From the NCBI GenBank assembly GCA_015680685.1, contig MNCI01029297.1:607291-671290 (forward strand): a DNA stretch of 64,000 nt, written 5' to 3'. Under the pieces are notes generated by a model. The model was not told the origin of the DNA. It did not search any database and saw only the letters and a list, made by a program, of their open reading frames with translations. The stretch comes from Gnetum montanum (taxonomy: Eukaryota; Streptophyta; Gnetopsida; Gnetales; Gnetaceae). This document shows, piece by piece, positions 24,901 through 39,900 of this stretch. How positions within the stretch are numbered: position 1 is the first letter of the stretch; every line of letters begins with the position of its first letter. The translations under genes and the position numbers were made by a program.

Positions 24901-27900
24901 GGTGCATTACATAACCCAAAGGGCATGTGTTTGAAGGCAAAGGTTCCCCACAAATAAATAAAGATTGTTTTTGCCTAATCCTCTAGCACAATGTTGATCT
25001 AATTGTAACCAAAGTACCCATCAAGAAAGCTATAGTATTCCTAGCCAGAGATGTTATCCAATACTTGGTCCACAAACAGCAACGAGAAATGGTCCTTAAA
25101 GATGGCAACATTCAGCAACCTATAGTCAACACAAACTCTCCATTTGTTGCCTTTCTTTGGTTTAACTACAATTTGACTAACCCACTTACTATCAAAAATA
25201 GAAGCAAGGAAACTAGCCCATAGGAGATAGATGATTTCACTTTTTACCACATCCCACGTATTAGGATTAAGTCTCCATTAAGGTATTCACCAAGGCCTAA
25301 TGCTCATATCCATGTATATGCAATGACAATAGATAGAGGAGTCAATTCCAAGATTGTAATAAACAGAGGAGTCAACTCCCTTGAGTTCATCATGGGACCA
25401 GGCAAAAGCCCTCCTCCACTTTGCACCTACCTTCTTTAGCTCAATCTTTTGAATGGTCATCAAGGTGGAATTGAAGATAACCAGATGACCATCAATAAGG
25501 AACAGGTACTCCAAGCCTTCTGGAAGTGGCTTGAGTTCCAACAGTGGTGTTGAAACATTTTGGGACAAATCAAGAGTGCCCCAAAACTTAGGAACATACT
25601 ACACCACTGCAATAGCCTTCATTGTGTTCTCTGCTTCCAAATTAGATAACTCAGCATCGAATAAGGCAAGAGAATCAATCTACCATATGTTCTTCGAGGC
25701 AATTTACATCTCTGATGGCATAAAGGCATCCCATGACACAATAGTTACAACCATGCTTGCCACATGACTAGGAAGGATTGCATGAGATCCACTTGCAATG
25801 TGTCTTCCCAATCACATCTTTCCTATCAATTTCACGGTGAAGGTCTTGGAAGACTAACCTAGCATCAATGGTGCTCAACCAAGCTCTTTCCACGATGACA
25901 AGAAAGCTATCTCCCACCTTGTTCTCTAGTTTAATCACCAAGAAGCTTGTAGGATATGATCATCTCAGCAAAGTTATTACATCATTTACCTATCCCACAA
26001 GATATGTGTAAAATTGATCTACCGGCTTCAACCTAATGTTAGGACTCTTGAGAGGAGGGAGTCCCCAATCAACATACTACTATAATGAAATGATGTTAAC
26101 TCCTTAACCAAAGTCATAAAGAAACTAAGCAATGACCTTTCTCACCATTCCAAATCCCCAACATGGGATTGCCAGGATCTAATTTCTTTTCAGGCATATG
26201 ACCTTTTACCACCTATGTGCTTACCTTACACATGGTAATTGTCACAACACCGCTACCATCGAAGGCCATGATGTTTGACTTGCCAAATGCTGTTAAAAAA
26301 GTTCTCCCTAAACTAGATGTTTCATTTTCACAATGTTCAAGGAATGGTATCAAGACCTTCTTAATGTGGACTCCCGTCTTATTTGAAGTATTGTCATCTC
26401 CATAGGATGAAGAGGACGGAGTGGACCCAATCCTACAATGTTCACATCTACACTTAAGATACAATTTTCTATGATGGGACCTTTAAAGTCACCCCTACAA
26501 CCAAAACATTAGGAGACTAGCAGTATTGCTCCATCATGTACGTAGAAGCATGATCAACACTATAGGCAATATCACAAATTTTGATTTGCCTTGGTTGTAG
26601 TTGACTAGGAATTTCACCCTACATAGGGCTAGAAAGTAGAATTTGTTGCTGATTTTGTTGGGAAGCTTGCAAGGTAGGATTGTTTGATGCAAGCTAGTAC
26701 TATTGAGGTGCCATTTGTTGAAGTAAATAAGTCTCTACCTAGGCACCTTGAGAGCAAGGATTGGAAGGAAACATCATCTATGGCTGCATCAGGATTAGAG
26801 AATTCCATGGAGAAGCACCTCATTGATTTGGAGTTTTCCACTATTCATACTCTTGCATGGTTTGCAAGTACACACCTCCAAGATAGTACACTTGGCCAAA
26901 GTAGGGACTCCTCCTAGTTTGCCTCCGATTGAACATGGGATTCAAGGGCATCCCAGCTCGTCCCATTTTGCAAATCATGTGTGCCATGACTAGGCAATAG
27001 TAAGAGTCATGAGGATCCATGCAATACCCACAAGGAGCATCATCACAAGAGGATGAGGAAGCCTCATCTAAACCTTTCCTTATGCTCTTAGAGTGTGAGA
27101 ACTTCCCCTTACCCTTGCAATCATACTTTTTTTTGCGTCTAGGTGGTACAATTGCTTTAGTCACAACTTCAACCATCCTAACCTCAATGTCCTTAAGGGT
27201 AGATGTCATCTTCTCACCCATCTCATCCCAAACCTAGTCCACTCAGTGGGCTAAATCTGTCAAGGCCTTGTTGGTTTTGACATGGTCTTGCACTGAGACC
27301 TCAACAACAGTAGGAGATTCAGTTGTACCTTCAATGACTTTAACCTTTCTGCACATGGGATCATGATTGTACTTCTATAATGACTATCGTTTCTATCATT
27401 CACGTTCCATGCTAATTATGGTGTCTATTAGTGCTTTGATTTGGGCCACAGACTTTTTGTGTACACAGCCCATTGCGTACGTGTCCACTTGCTCACTTGT
27501 TTCCTACCTTGGCCTTCTATGATATGCATCAACTATTCTTGTTGATTGAAACCATGGCTTAGACAACGATAAGCTGTTTTCAAGTACCTCTCCATGGCAA
27601 TGTCCAGCAATTCATGCGCTTCTTGCCTCCATCTAGCCATCTCCTTCTAGATGTTTGAAATGCAAACATAGGTTTGAAACTTGGTCTAGAAAATTTTAAT
27701 CATGTTTGTCCATCTTCGAATTCACTTAGGTGGCAAAGATTTGTACTAGGTTTCTACTTGCTCAATGAAGGTGCAAGGAAACAACTACAACTTCTAACAA
27801 TCACTAATGGTCCCTTGCAGATAGGAAGCATTATCAAAGGTCTACATGTGAAGTTGGGAATCATCACTGATATACGCTTTGTATGTTGGAAGATTGGACA

Positions 27901-30900
27901 TGTTGATTTGTTTAATCCTGATGTCATACATGCTCCCGTTAAATGTAAATAGCTTCATTAGGCTCATGATAATCACCCCAATTGAACAAAGGGACATCAT
28001 CATCATCAAATGATCCTGACAAAGGAACTTGGAAAGGAGATCATCCTCATGGGTTCTGGCTACATTTGGATTGACAATTCCAAACCATGGCCCTTTATGG
28101 CGAATTGGCCCTTTGCCCTTGATGTCTGCCTTCTCATCTTGCTCCTCATCTGAGTAGTCAAATGAAAAGCTATGACATGCCTCCTTTTCCGCCATCTGGT
28201 CTCAAAGCTATTGTCTCCATTGGGGTTCATAATTGCTGTACACTAGCTCCAAAGCCACATAGAATGCATGAAACTCTTACAGCGCAAGATTGATCAGGGC
28301 CTATTTAAGATCTCCTGCTACAACCATAGCTAGTTCCTTTGAGAAGCATCCATAAGCATCACGCCACCTCCCTTCCTTATCTTAATGATAAGTCAAGACA
28401 ACCTATGGTAGGGTTGGATCATTTGAATGTTCAAAAATAACAAAAGCCTTCTCTCATTTTGGTACATTCCCTAAGGCCTTTGGTAGGTTCTTAACATTAT
28501 CCACCATCTCGTTATGTAAGGAACAAAAATAGAACATAAGGATAGAAGTATGATCGAAGAAAAGTGACAAACATGGATATTTGTAGTCCATGCAGTTACA
28601 ATTAGGCAAGGTTGTAACTTAACAAGATCATCCTAAACCCAAAGGTCAAAAATGATGCTACAAGCATCCTTTGCCAAGAATGAAAGATGTCAAAGTTGAC
28701 TCAGAAGAGAGTCGAGATCCAGTTTCCTCAATAATAAGAGAAAATCCCCCATTGTGCCAATTATAAGCCTAATCCAATTTCCTCAATAGGAAGAGAAGAT
28801 CACCTATGAGGATACATTGGAGTAGCATGAAGCTATGAATGAATATAGTAAGCTTAGATGGTTTTTTTTTTTTTTTTTTTGCCATGAAAACTTCAGGCTT
28901 AAATTTAAAGTAATAAAATATGTACAATTGGATCAAAATAGACAAATGGAAGGAAGACATCCTCTCCCCTCTCCCCCAAAACTAGGGAGGACATTAACCC
29001 CTCCCCCAATCCATCAGATTTCCCATCAAAGGGTCAAGAGCACAATAAAAGACCAAAGACAAGCAACAAGAAACAAAAAATCCAAACCCCAACCAACACC
29101 AACCCACACCATCGGAACAACAAAATCCTCCACACTTCCCCCCGGGTGGCCCCCTCAAAGATGCAAAGGGAGGGTCAAGCACCGATCATCTAGCACCTCC
29201 CGGTATCTCTTCACCATGACAAAAGCCGTAGCTTCCTATAATTCTTTTAGGCGCTCCTACCTCCATGGATGCTCCTCTATAGTTCCCCTTCTGTCAAGGT
29301 GCAACGTTTGACTTTCCTGACAAATATGGCACTAGAGGACCCCCCCCCCCCCCCCCCCCCAACAATGTCGTACATCTAATGTTCATGATTATGTAAGGGC
29401 ATCTGCCCTCCCCAGGCCATCTCCATGTCCTTTACTCATGCACGTGCTTTCGCCTCTCTTACATCTCCGCCTCTTTCCTTTCCTCCTCACAACGTTGTGG
29501 CTCCTCCTACTCCCTCTCCTCCTGGAGCCTAGCCTCTGCTTGAAGCTCCTCCCGAATTTGTTGGCGAAGCTTCTCCTCCAGTTGCATTCTGGCCATTGCA
29601 TCCGCCAACTCTTGCCACATGCACTCCTCCCTAACCACTTCCTTCAATCGTTGGAGTTCCTATTGGGACTCCTCCCTGTGTCACAAGGCTTCCAACTCCT
29701 ATAGGAGGTCCTCCTCTCGTTGCCTCAATCTCTCTCCCACTCCTCCTCCCTAGCCCAATCCACTTCACCTACCTTCAACCACAGGCCTGACATTCCCATC
29801 TGTCCTCCCCATTCCTCTAACCTCCCCTACAACATGAGGGCTCCACCCCTCCCCTGGGGCCTATCCATCCTCCCCTATGGTCACGACGACTCCCCCATCT
29901 CCATCTCCCCTATCATCCCCAAATCCTTGCCCCCCCCCCCAAGAGCCTCCTCTTCTAACTCGCTTTCACTTGAAGAAACGTCCACCATCGATGGTGGGAC
30001 TCCCCACCTCCGTTTGTGATTTTAGATTGCCCACACCTCCAACAGCCCAAGCTATCTCAAGATTGCCCTTGCAAATCCCTAGCCCCACACCACCTGCCAA
30101 AGCACGAGAATCAACCCTGAGTATGTCCCCTACCTCCTTCAACACAGTGCCCTTGAGAAAAAGCAAGGCAAGTTGACCCCAATTCCCCTCCGAAGGCACT
30201 GCAAGAACTCAAAATGGATTCCCAACAACTTTCAAGCATTATCAGAGTGGACGAAAAATCTATCCACCAACACCGCCATGTCCTAACACATGGGCTCTAA
30301 GTGCAACTAGGGAACCTACCCACTCGTCGTCTTGGGCACCCTCTCCAGGAAGAATTCACAAGCGTTTTGCAACCCTCTCCCCTCAACCCCCACCTCCTTC
30401 CCTTCCACCGGAGTATGCAGATGCCCAACGATTGCCACCTCAGTGAGCATGATGTTCACCCCCTGGAAACAAGTAACATCACCTAGCCAATTAGAATAGA
30501 AAGGATCGTCTTCAAGCTCTGGGTCCCCCCTTGAGCTACGTCAACGCCAAAGTCAAGCTTAGATGTTGAGTACAAGCAACTATCAGTTTGCTAACAAAGA
30601 CTAAGGTCTCCTATGTAAGGCCAACAACCATAAATAATAAGTTGTAATCAATTCATAATACATACCAAGTATGTTACATTTTTCAAACATATCTATCCAT
30701 TAACAAAATGTTTACGATTTTCTTTTTTCTTTTTCTTTTTTGAGGAAATGTTCAGGATTAAATTACTAAAAATAAAATACAAGATATTACAAACACTGGA
30801 TCAACAACATTGGCCCAGGTGGGAGGTTTTTAAGCCTCAATCCATTGTGCACACTCGTGCACCAACCGCTCGCATCACAAGCGCGAGACCGTAACAAACA

Positions 30901-33900
30901 GGGGNNNNNNNNNNNNCCCCCCCCCCCCCCCCAAACACCCAGGGGGCACCCCCAATACAATGGGGGGGAGGGCCAAGGCGACACCGCATCACTTCTTGAA
31001 AGACCACACAAAACATAGGGCCCCACGGCCGCCCCAAGGGTTGGGGGGGCAGAAAAACGGTCCCACTACGAGCTCGTCGATAGCCTATGACAGGTGCAGT
31101 GCGAACGTTCGAGGGCATGGAGGATGTCCAACATGTTGCGATGAAGCACTGTGTCCACAAAGCTAACGGCCTATTGGAGTCCTTGCATGGCCAATTCATG
31201 CCAGTTACGATATTCTGTCAATGTCCCCCTCGTCCCGATGGAAAAACACCGAGGTTTGGCAGATGTGGCGCTAGAGCTCCCCCTACGTGCAATCACAGTT
31301 GATGCCCAGGATGATGTATGGACATCGTCCAGCCCTAAGCCACTAACGTGCACTCTGCTCGTGCACGCGGTCTAGCTGGCGCTGTCTCTGTTCCTCCTCT
31401 TCCTGCTCTCGCTCCTACTAAGCTTGTTCCGCCGCCTCGCACTCTCTTCGGGCGGTTTCCTCCTAGGTTAACTTGTCTCGCACTTGGGCCCGAATCCCGT
31501 CCACCAAATGGGCCCAAGCCACCTCGGCCAATAGGGCTTGCTGCCTTATTATCTCCTATTCCCTTTCACGGAAACGGGTTTCCATTTCCATCCGTGCCTG
31601 TGCAAGGGCTTCTTCCCACTTTGCTTCCCACTCCCGGTGCTCAACTTCGTGTGTCGTGGCCGCGGCCTCCAATACCGCTTGCTATAGTGCTCCGTCTCTT
31701 CTTTCATTGTGTCCCAATGTTTCAGGCGGTGATATCTCCGGCACTGCCATGGGGTTTGGGGTCCGCCGTCCCCTACAGCTATGTCTTCTCCTAGTGTACG
31801 TTACCGTGGGTTGGGTCCTTAAACTCTCTAGGCCGGCCAGAAGGGATGGGTCAGACAAGGCCCCCCCCCCCCACACTGCCCTCTACGATTATTAAGTTTG
31901 CTATATCATCTAGTTATATCCCTACAACAAGATTCTTGGATAATTAGAGTTATTTGACTAACATAAAAATACACAACATAGTGCACAAAGAGGTCATCAA
32001 CACATCAAAATGAAGGGGTTGGAACCTACCTCTTCAAAGGGTAGAGGGCAACCCCATCACAAAAAAACATCAATATAAATAGAAAAAGTACAAGCTCAAA
32101 AGTTGAGGGATCAAAACCACAACCTTCCAAACAAATCCCCATCTCAAAAACCTAACACACCGTTGAAATCCAAGAAATGCTAACCAATTCCATAATATCC
32201 AAAGTACATGCATAGAACTTCTTTAACTTCATGTACATGGCATCAAGCATTATCCTATCCTCCTCATCCTTAATGTATCCATGTGCCTCATCCAAACTCT
32301 TCAGGTCCTCTACATGTTGCTTTCACTCTTTTGGAGATAGGTGGCATCCTTTATCAAGATGTAGTTGGAACAACTTCTGAACTATATTAATGTCCTAGTT
32401 TGCAACATTAAAATTTATCTCCATCACCATATAAGGACAATTTGAGCCAGCTTTCCATATTCTTCCTTTGTGCCTTTCTAAAACTACCCTTCTGCTCATG
32501 TTGTTCCTGGAGTGTCACCCACTTCTTCCTGTCAGCAACCACTTACCTACAAATATCCTCCTTCCTACATCATTGAGCTTAAGTTTCTTGTTGTCATCGT
32601 AGCTCTTCCTATTATCACTGTAGTTCTTCCTATTGCTACTAAGTTCGTTCCTCCATCCGGTGCCACTTCTTCATAGCCTCCTTCATTTCCTATTGTCTAT
32701 GCACATCAAGAAGAGCTTTCTCTTGCACATGCTTTCTAATGATGTCATGCTCAACCTAATGTCATTGTTCAGCTTCCTATTTGACTTGGATCTCAACCTC
32801 CTTTTAACTCAAGTATTACCTTACTCTTCCATGGTTTTCAACCTCTAGGATTTTCCATGTAAATCTTAATGTTTGTTTTCCTATTTTGTTGTTCTATTCT
32901 TTTTTTTTCTTGTTGGGATATCACTCTAGCAATTTAGTTTATCAATATCAATAGGAACTCTTCCAACTGGAAAAGTCAATTTTTTGTCAATTTACCTATT
33001 TTTCTGGAAATTTTTAATTATTGGTTGGGACTACAATAAACCAAATCAATCAGTACTTCCTGTAAAACAAATTTGAAACAAGTGAATCACACAATTGTTT
33101 ACAACTTTCAAGCTTATTTAGATGAAGGAAATGATAGCCACTAATTGTGACTCTTTCTTAAAGCATTACAGTATTTGAGAAAGATATAATGTCATGTAAA
33201 CATTATAATTAACCTACTATTATGATCAGTTGAGCACTTGTTAGTGATGTGTATAAGTTTAGCCCTTATCTTAAAGTTGAAAAAAGTGGTAGTGAATTTT
33301 ATAGGATGGTTGTAATAGGTCCTACATTTTAACCTTACTTTTGTTTGAGGTGTTAGGCATTTTTGCTCTTTCAGTTCTTTTTTTTTCTTTCTTTCTTTTT
33401 AAAGAGATAAGGCTAGGCTGATTATATTAGAGGTGAAAATATGTACAAGTAGTTTAGCAAAACACCCTTCCCAGGAAGGGGAGGAAACCCTCCATCATCG
33501 AAGGTAGGACAATCAAGAAACCCAAAAAGGAAAGAGAGACCCCCGAATAGTTAACAAAAAAACAGAAACATTTCACAAAAGTAATAAGTCAATGGAATAA
33601 GCAACTTTCAGCAAGAGCAACATGCGATCTCCTACTTGTGAACAATATCGATAATGTCTCTGTCAACCTCTGATGACATAAATCCAGCAGCTTGCTGAAA
33701 AGTCTTGTATTGTTCCTCCATTTAATCCTAAGTTACCTAACCCAAATGTCTGGCTTTGTCATTGTGGAGGTGTCACAAAGTCTGCCCGATGAACTTCATG
33801 AGATTCTTCTAGGGAATCTCATGAGAACTAACACCCATGATGACATAGGGGCAGACCAAAGTCTTGCATTGGATTTGAGAGCTTTGACCTGTCACGTTTG

Positions 33901-36900
33901 CATGGCCTCCTCCTCCAACTAGTTCTTAACCCGTTGAAATACCTCTTGCTTCTCATGAGCACTTGTCTCCTCCGCCTCCCTCCTAATGCCCTCTATAATC
34001 TATTGTTGCAATTAGTCCTCCAACTGGCTTCACATGACCACCTGTTGTAGAAGTCTTTGTCTATGTTCTTCCCATGCCTCCTTTCTCCTTCAGCCTCTTA
34101 GCAAGCAGCCTGTGCTACTCCTCCCAAAGATGCAATTTTACTTGTTTGGTTGCCACAAAAAGATCATTGTTAATTTGGCCTCCATCTTATCGTGGATCAT
34201 AGTCTTCATCTCATTCATCCAATGCTACAAAAGCTAATTGATTTCGTCATCATAAGCACTATCAATTCTAGGCTAAGGTCGATCCAACAAAGCAAAAGAA
34301 CTAGATCCATGTTCAACGGCTGAGAGATCCTCTGACAAATGGGGGTCACAATTAGGTAGAGATGAGCCAAACCCACCTCTAGAGGTGGAGGCACCATCGA
34401 GAGTAAACTCAATCGAAAGAGTGAGGGTTCAATGGAGTTTGAGGGAGAGCAGCCAAAAACACATTGGCGACATTATAGAGGAGAAGAATGACCCTTGAAT
34501 GTCAACTCCACCTCTACTTTTGTAAGGCAACAAGGGAAAAATGCAACAAGTTAACCCAATGGCCAAGCTACAAGCAATGGAGGAAGGCAAAATGGACATC
34601 CTAAAGCTTCTAGACATTTCTAGAGTGGATGAAAAAGGAATCCACAAGTTCACCCACATTGCCAAAGTTGTGGTAGCCTAGACTGCGGCACTTGTTCTTT
34701 TGATGTCATGTGGACCAGTCCATTGAAAAAAGCCATGGCATCTTGCAATACATTGCAAATTAGAAGGATAATCTCCTTAGCATTGGGGATGGCCAAGTAT
34801 TCCATGATGGCTTCTTCACTGAGGGTCATTCACACCCCCCAAAAGTAGTATGATTTCCCCTCTAGTTCTTATAGAATGGTGTGTCTCAAAGGTCTAGGTC
34901 CACATGCAAGAGTAGAAGTAATTCCACCCAACCAAGTCTAGTAACAAGGCCCCATAGCTCAGCCTTGTTGCAAAAAGCTTGGTAGTTTGGCTCAAAAGTG
35001 GTGTGACACCCATGGCTATAATAGCTTCGCCCAAAAGCACAGCTGCATGACAAGAGATAATAGTCAGAGGTGGAAGTGGAGCATTCCTAAACACATTCAT
35101 TCCTAGCCTTCCACAGGCACTAGAGAAGCACTACCGCAATGGAGTCATCGTGAACAAGCACAAGAGGATTTAACCCACTAGCAATCTAAACAAGGGAGGT
35201 ATAAAGGAGATGTGGTTAAGTTTCAGTAATGCCAATACCATAGAGGATGCAAAGAACATTAATTTTGAGGCCATGTTGGTGGATAAGACCTTCATGAGGA
35301 TAGCATTATTTTTTATGTACCAAAGGAACATCTTAACTTTTTTCGACAGTCTCCCTTTCCAAACAGAGCACAAATCTTGTACCTGGTCATATTTCCAACT
35401 TAAAATCTCTTTACCTAGGACAAAAAGCACCCATACTACTTGTTGCAGAATATTGTATTGATAGCATAGGTCACACCAGAAAACCAAATTCGTGCAACCA
35501 ACCTCCTAGGGCTTGTATTTTCTCTTAATGATGGTAATCCAAAAGGTGTCATCATCACTGATGATCCACTTGCTCAAGTTATGATGACTCAAGAGGATGG
35601 AACCTTCAAAAAGCAAAATGACAAGGCCTCCTAATGACTTTGGATGAGCCATATTTTCCCAACAAACCAAATGAATTTTGGAGTTTCCTTTTCCCCTTGA
35701 ACAAATAAACTGCGTAATAAGTTGACTGGCCTTATTGATAGCACTAGGGTGGGATAACAACAAAGACAACATATCTCACCATGGGAGAAAGGACCGATGA
35801 CACCAATACGAGTTTTCCTTTGCTAGTCAACTTCTTGGACATCCAATGTTGAATTCGCATCTGGAATTTTTGGATAAGGGGGTACAAAGAGGTGTTATGT
35901 TTCCATGCACATATAGGAATTCCAAAATAAGCATCCTCAATGCCCGCAAGGTCAATGCCTAACAATCTACGAACTCTCCCCTTCATGAACCTCTCAGGCT
36001 CTTTCAGTTGTTTCAATTCAAGGCTTTAAACATTGTTGACATCTTTAAGCCCAAAACCCTCTGATCCTCACACTCATTTTAGCTATGAATCAAGTGCATG
36101 ATTTCAAGCAATGATCAAGGCATTAAAATACCATTAAATTTTTTCTTTATGCCATGATTTTATTTTCTTTTATAATTGAATATTATGAAGAACATTTAAA
36201 CTGAATGAGAAAGCATAAATAGGAGGAACCAACAAAATTCCAGAAATTCACAAAGATCGTTTGCAAGAAACTCAAACAGTCCATATCTAATGTTAAATGT
36301 AAACAAAATTTAAAACTATTTATGATCTATGTTTGAAGATCTAATTTAACATGATAAATAAATATGGAAATAAAATTCAAGAACACACAACCAAAATTTA
36401 ACGTATTTTGTGATTTATGTATACTGCATTTATTAATATCAATGCACATTCCCTGTGTGTGAAACACGTTAATTTCAACTGTCATGGTACTCAAAATATT
36501 GGTTGCTAGTGTCCATAACTCACCAACAACTGATGACCAATACCTTTAAATTACCAAAACCATTGATATCAAGCGGATAATGATGTATAAACGCTCCTTA
36601 ACGAGAGGTTTACATCCTACAAATTCAACAAATGCATGTCTCTAACCTACGTAGATACTCAGATAATACTCTACAAAATGTTTTCCAAAATAATGAACCA
36701 TTTAGATATCAGCACAGGCTATGCTTGAAACATAGCTGACATTGAAATTTTATTCACTGCTTTTAAGTTCATTTCTGGTTTAGAATTTTGAATCATATAA
36801 AATTTCATGCAGAGAAATTCAACAATGATTAGTTGCAACAATAGCATAATTCTACACCGATTTAACAAAGGTGTTCATTATGGAGATTCTCCAACTATTA

Positions 36901-39900
36901 CATCATCACTCTCATCCTAGGGTAATCCCAACTACTTGGGATCAGGTGTACAAATTCTCTTTCCATCAGTCACCTCTGTTTAACAGCCACATTAACCTTA
37001 ATACCCAGATCTTGGATATCTTCTACCTATTTCATCATGTTTGAAAATTATAGTAAATTTAGGGCTGGTGCTAGGTGTGGCACTGTGATTAAAAAGGTTA
37101 ATCCATCATCCTTGTCAGCATGAGTCTTATCCAATATATTCCCACATTCAAATGCAATAGCATAACAGAAATTTACACAGGAGTTTCCAGGAGTATAAAA
37201 GCAAGCAGTATCATAATGAAAATATTACATTCTTGCATTGCTTACCTCACTAGATGGACTGAACAATGAAATAAATGAGCTAAATGGTGGAATTTCTTTG
37301 TCATACATTAACGTCCCATCAATAATGCACGATAGCAAGGGATGAATAAATGCATGTCCATGTTCAGGATGGTGGAGGACAAATGTAGCTAGAGACCCCA
37401 TGGAGACAATGCATCAAACAGAAATCTTGTAAGACCAATCGTGACATTGTCAAACCAACAATCAGCCAACAGAAACTACGAAAATTGCTGTACCTAAAAC
37501 GTCATCCAGTAGACATTGTCCCTCACTTGGATAGTGACTATGAATTAGCTGCAACAGTAGCATAGATGAACCCGTTAACCATCAGTTATCAGGTTTACGA
37601 AAATTTAAATTATTCAGTCCCATGGAAATGGAAATATAATGAGGAATGGCTCCGAAAGGGACTCATCAAGAAACATCGTTCAAAGTCTCTCTAAAATATA
37701 CCTCAGCAATGTCATCTGCAAATTCTTCTGAGGTAAACTGAGCAAAGAGTTCCACATATGCTAATACCTCTGCCTGCAAAAATTCATAAATGTTACATGC
37801 ATTTTAAATCATGCTCGGAAAATTTTAAACCAAATAGGATCATCTTATTAGGAACATGAGTTTTTCAAATTAATAAGGCCTTTCAGTGTCCTGATACTAA
37901 TGCATCAACTTAGAATATCATCACGTCAGACTTATTGGCGAAGGCATGCATCTTGCCTTCTACAAGTGATAATTAATCCTAATATGATGCTGCTGAGGTA
38001 CACAAGCATTATGCAAAAAGGTGTTAAAACTGAACTAATCCAATAAATCCACAATGTCTTGAACATAATTAAAAATAGTTTCAATTTTAGTTTCAGAATA
38101 TAAAAATAAATAATCTGCGCTAACTGAATATGTAAATACTAAGACATTAAATACATCATGGCCTTTTTACTGATATTACCATTTTCCAGACTTTGATCAA
38201 ATTGATACCTTCTTCATTCAAGAGCGGAATTGCGGAGGCAATAGAATTGTACAACTGTAGATGTAATAATATCTTGGATTACTTAACCAGGCCAACTATT
38301 ATCATTTATTATTCTTGTCGTTTTCCTGTTGTCGACAGTAATACTAAGAATCTGTTTTGTATATATTACGAAGAGGTTACCATTATCTTCAAAAAGTTAC
38401 GTGTAATGACAACCTAGATATTTGGTATTGACAAAAATATGGTTGTCAAACGTCAACTTATTAGTTGACAAGCCACTAAATTCCACTTAAGCTACACCAC
38501 CATTGGCAGTCAGGAGGAGTGAACAGAGTAACTTGTGTGAATTAATGAAAGATGTAATGAAAAAGAGGAAGCAAATCTGTGAAACACTAAAAACTAAGCC
38601 ATAAAGATGCAAGATGAAAAGAGGAGAGTCGAGCTTTGGAGAAATAGACTGTCTTGGAATGAAGAAAAATTGTCAACATAGTAAAGAACCCACGAGTGAA
38701 TAATACGAAGTATAGAAGTGATGAAGGAAACCACTTTCACATCTTCAGCCAGATTACAAAGAGATAGAAGGGAGAGATAGGATGAATGATCTGTTAATCA
38801 AAACAAACAAGGAAACATTAGTAATACCGAGATAAAACAGAATTTGCAAGTTCGGCCAAAGCAATAGGGTATAACACCCTCTACAACCAACCTATAAAAA
38901 TTCAGTACAAACCATTTCTATTCAACTCTAAGGATAAGGGTGTACACTAACCACTAACACGAACTTAACTGTTCACAACAGCAGGGTGATTATAGATCCT
39001 ATGTGACATCCTCTCTCTCAAACACTATAACATCACAAAGAGATGCATAATCAAATGTGGTGGCTATCATTTCCATTTGCTTAGTAAGCTTTAAATTAGT
39101 AAACAACTCTGTAACTCAATTGTTTTCAAGTTTGATGTTATGCAAGCCACACCAACAAATGTTATTTCCTTTATTTCTAACCTTCCACTTTATTTTTGTC
39201 AAACAAGAGTATGTATTATACCAATGATTAAAAGTTGGGAAACAAGTTTCTCAACTGCTTGACAAAGTTGAAACATTAAAAAAAAATTGGCAAAAGTTCA
39301 GAAAACGTTATTAGAAAAAAATCGGCAATATGCAAAATAAAAACATTTTTAATAACAAAGGCAATACAAAATAAAAGTAGAAAACACAATTAAGTGGACA
39401 TAAAAATAATAATTTCTACATAGATATATGAGCATGACATAATGTGTATAAGTCCCTTCATCCTTCCACTACCAACATATGTTCAATATGTTATTGACAT
39501 AAAATATTATAGTATTTTGTTTAAGCATAACCTTTGTAATTTTTCACTAAATTTTTAATGTAAAAAACTATAATATTTTTTTTACTGAACATTACAGTAT
39601 TTTCCAATAACTGATATCATTATCCATGTATATGCAGACTCTCTCAGCTCTGTTAAGTTAAAGTAGTGGTATTATTAGATCAATAAAATAAAAAATGATA
39701 TAGTTAATTCACTATGCATACTTTGTTTGCAAGCATAAAGAAGTATATTCAAGATTTTCGTGTTAATACTTATTTGTTTCTTGATAGAAGTGAATTGTAG
39801 AAAATAATTCATATAGTTGTCACCATGTAACTAGGATATAGTTGTTCCTCAAGTAAGACCCTATCTACTTCCTCCTTTTTAGCTTCTTCATGACTTCTCC

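Larger units (their letters stand above)
22580..28790 (-). mobile_element. Large Ty3/gypsy relic (Gypsy-Y), internal region
   Basis: In minus order: a PBS-side motif (about 28775-28745), gag (about 28200-26840), protease (about 26040-25860), reverse transcriptase (about 25570-24700), an unrecognised segment, integrase C-terminus (about 23150-22750) and LTR. RNase H and the integrase core are missing. All parts carry stops. It occupies GI intron 4 in GI's orientation. Confidence 0.8.

Noticed and set aside
28835-29311. 158-residue plus-strand frame
   Set aside because: Runs through the poly(T) and antisense 3' UTR of LINE-D; not a gene.
31348-31895. Long plus-strand frames of about 140-148 residues in GC-rich DNA
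   Set aside because: Antisense shadow of the LINE-E coiled coil; high GC removes stops by chance.
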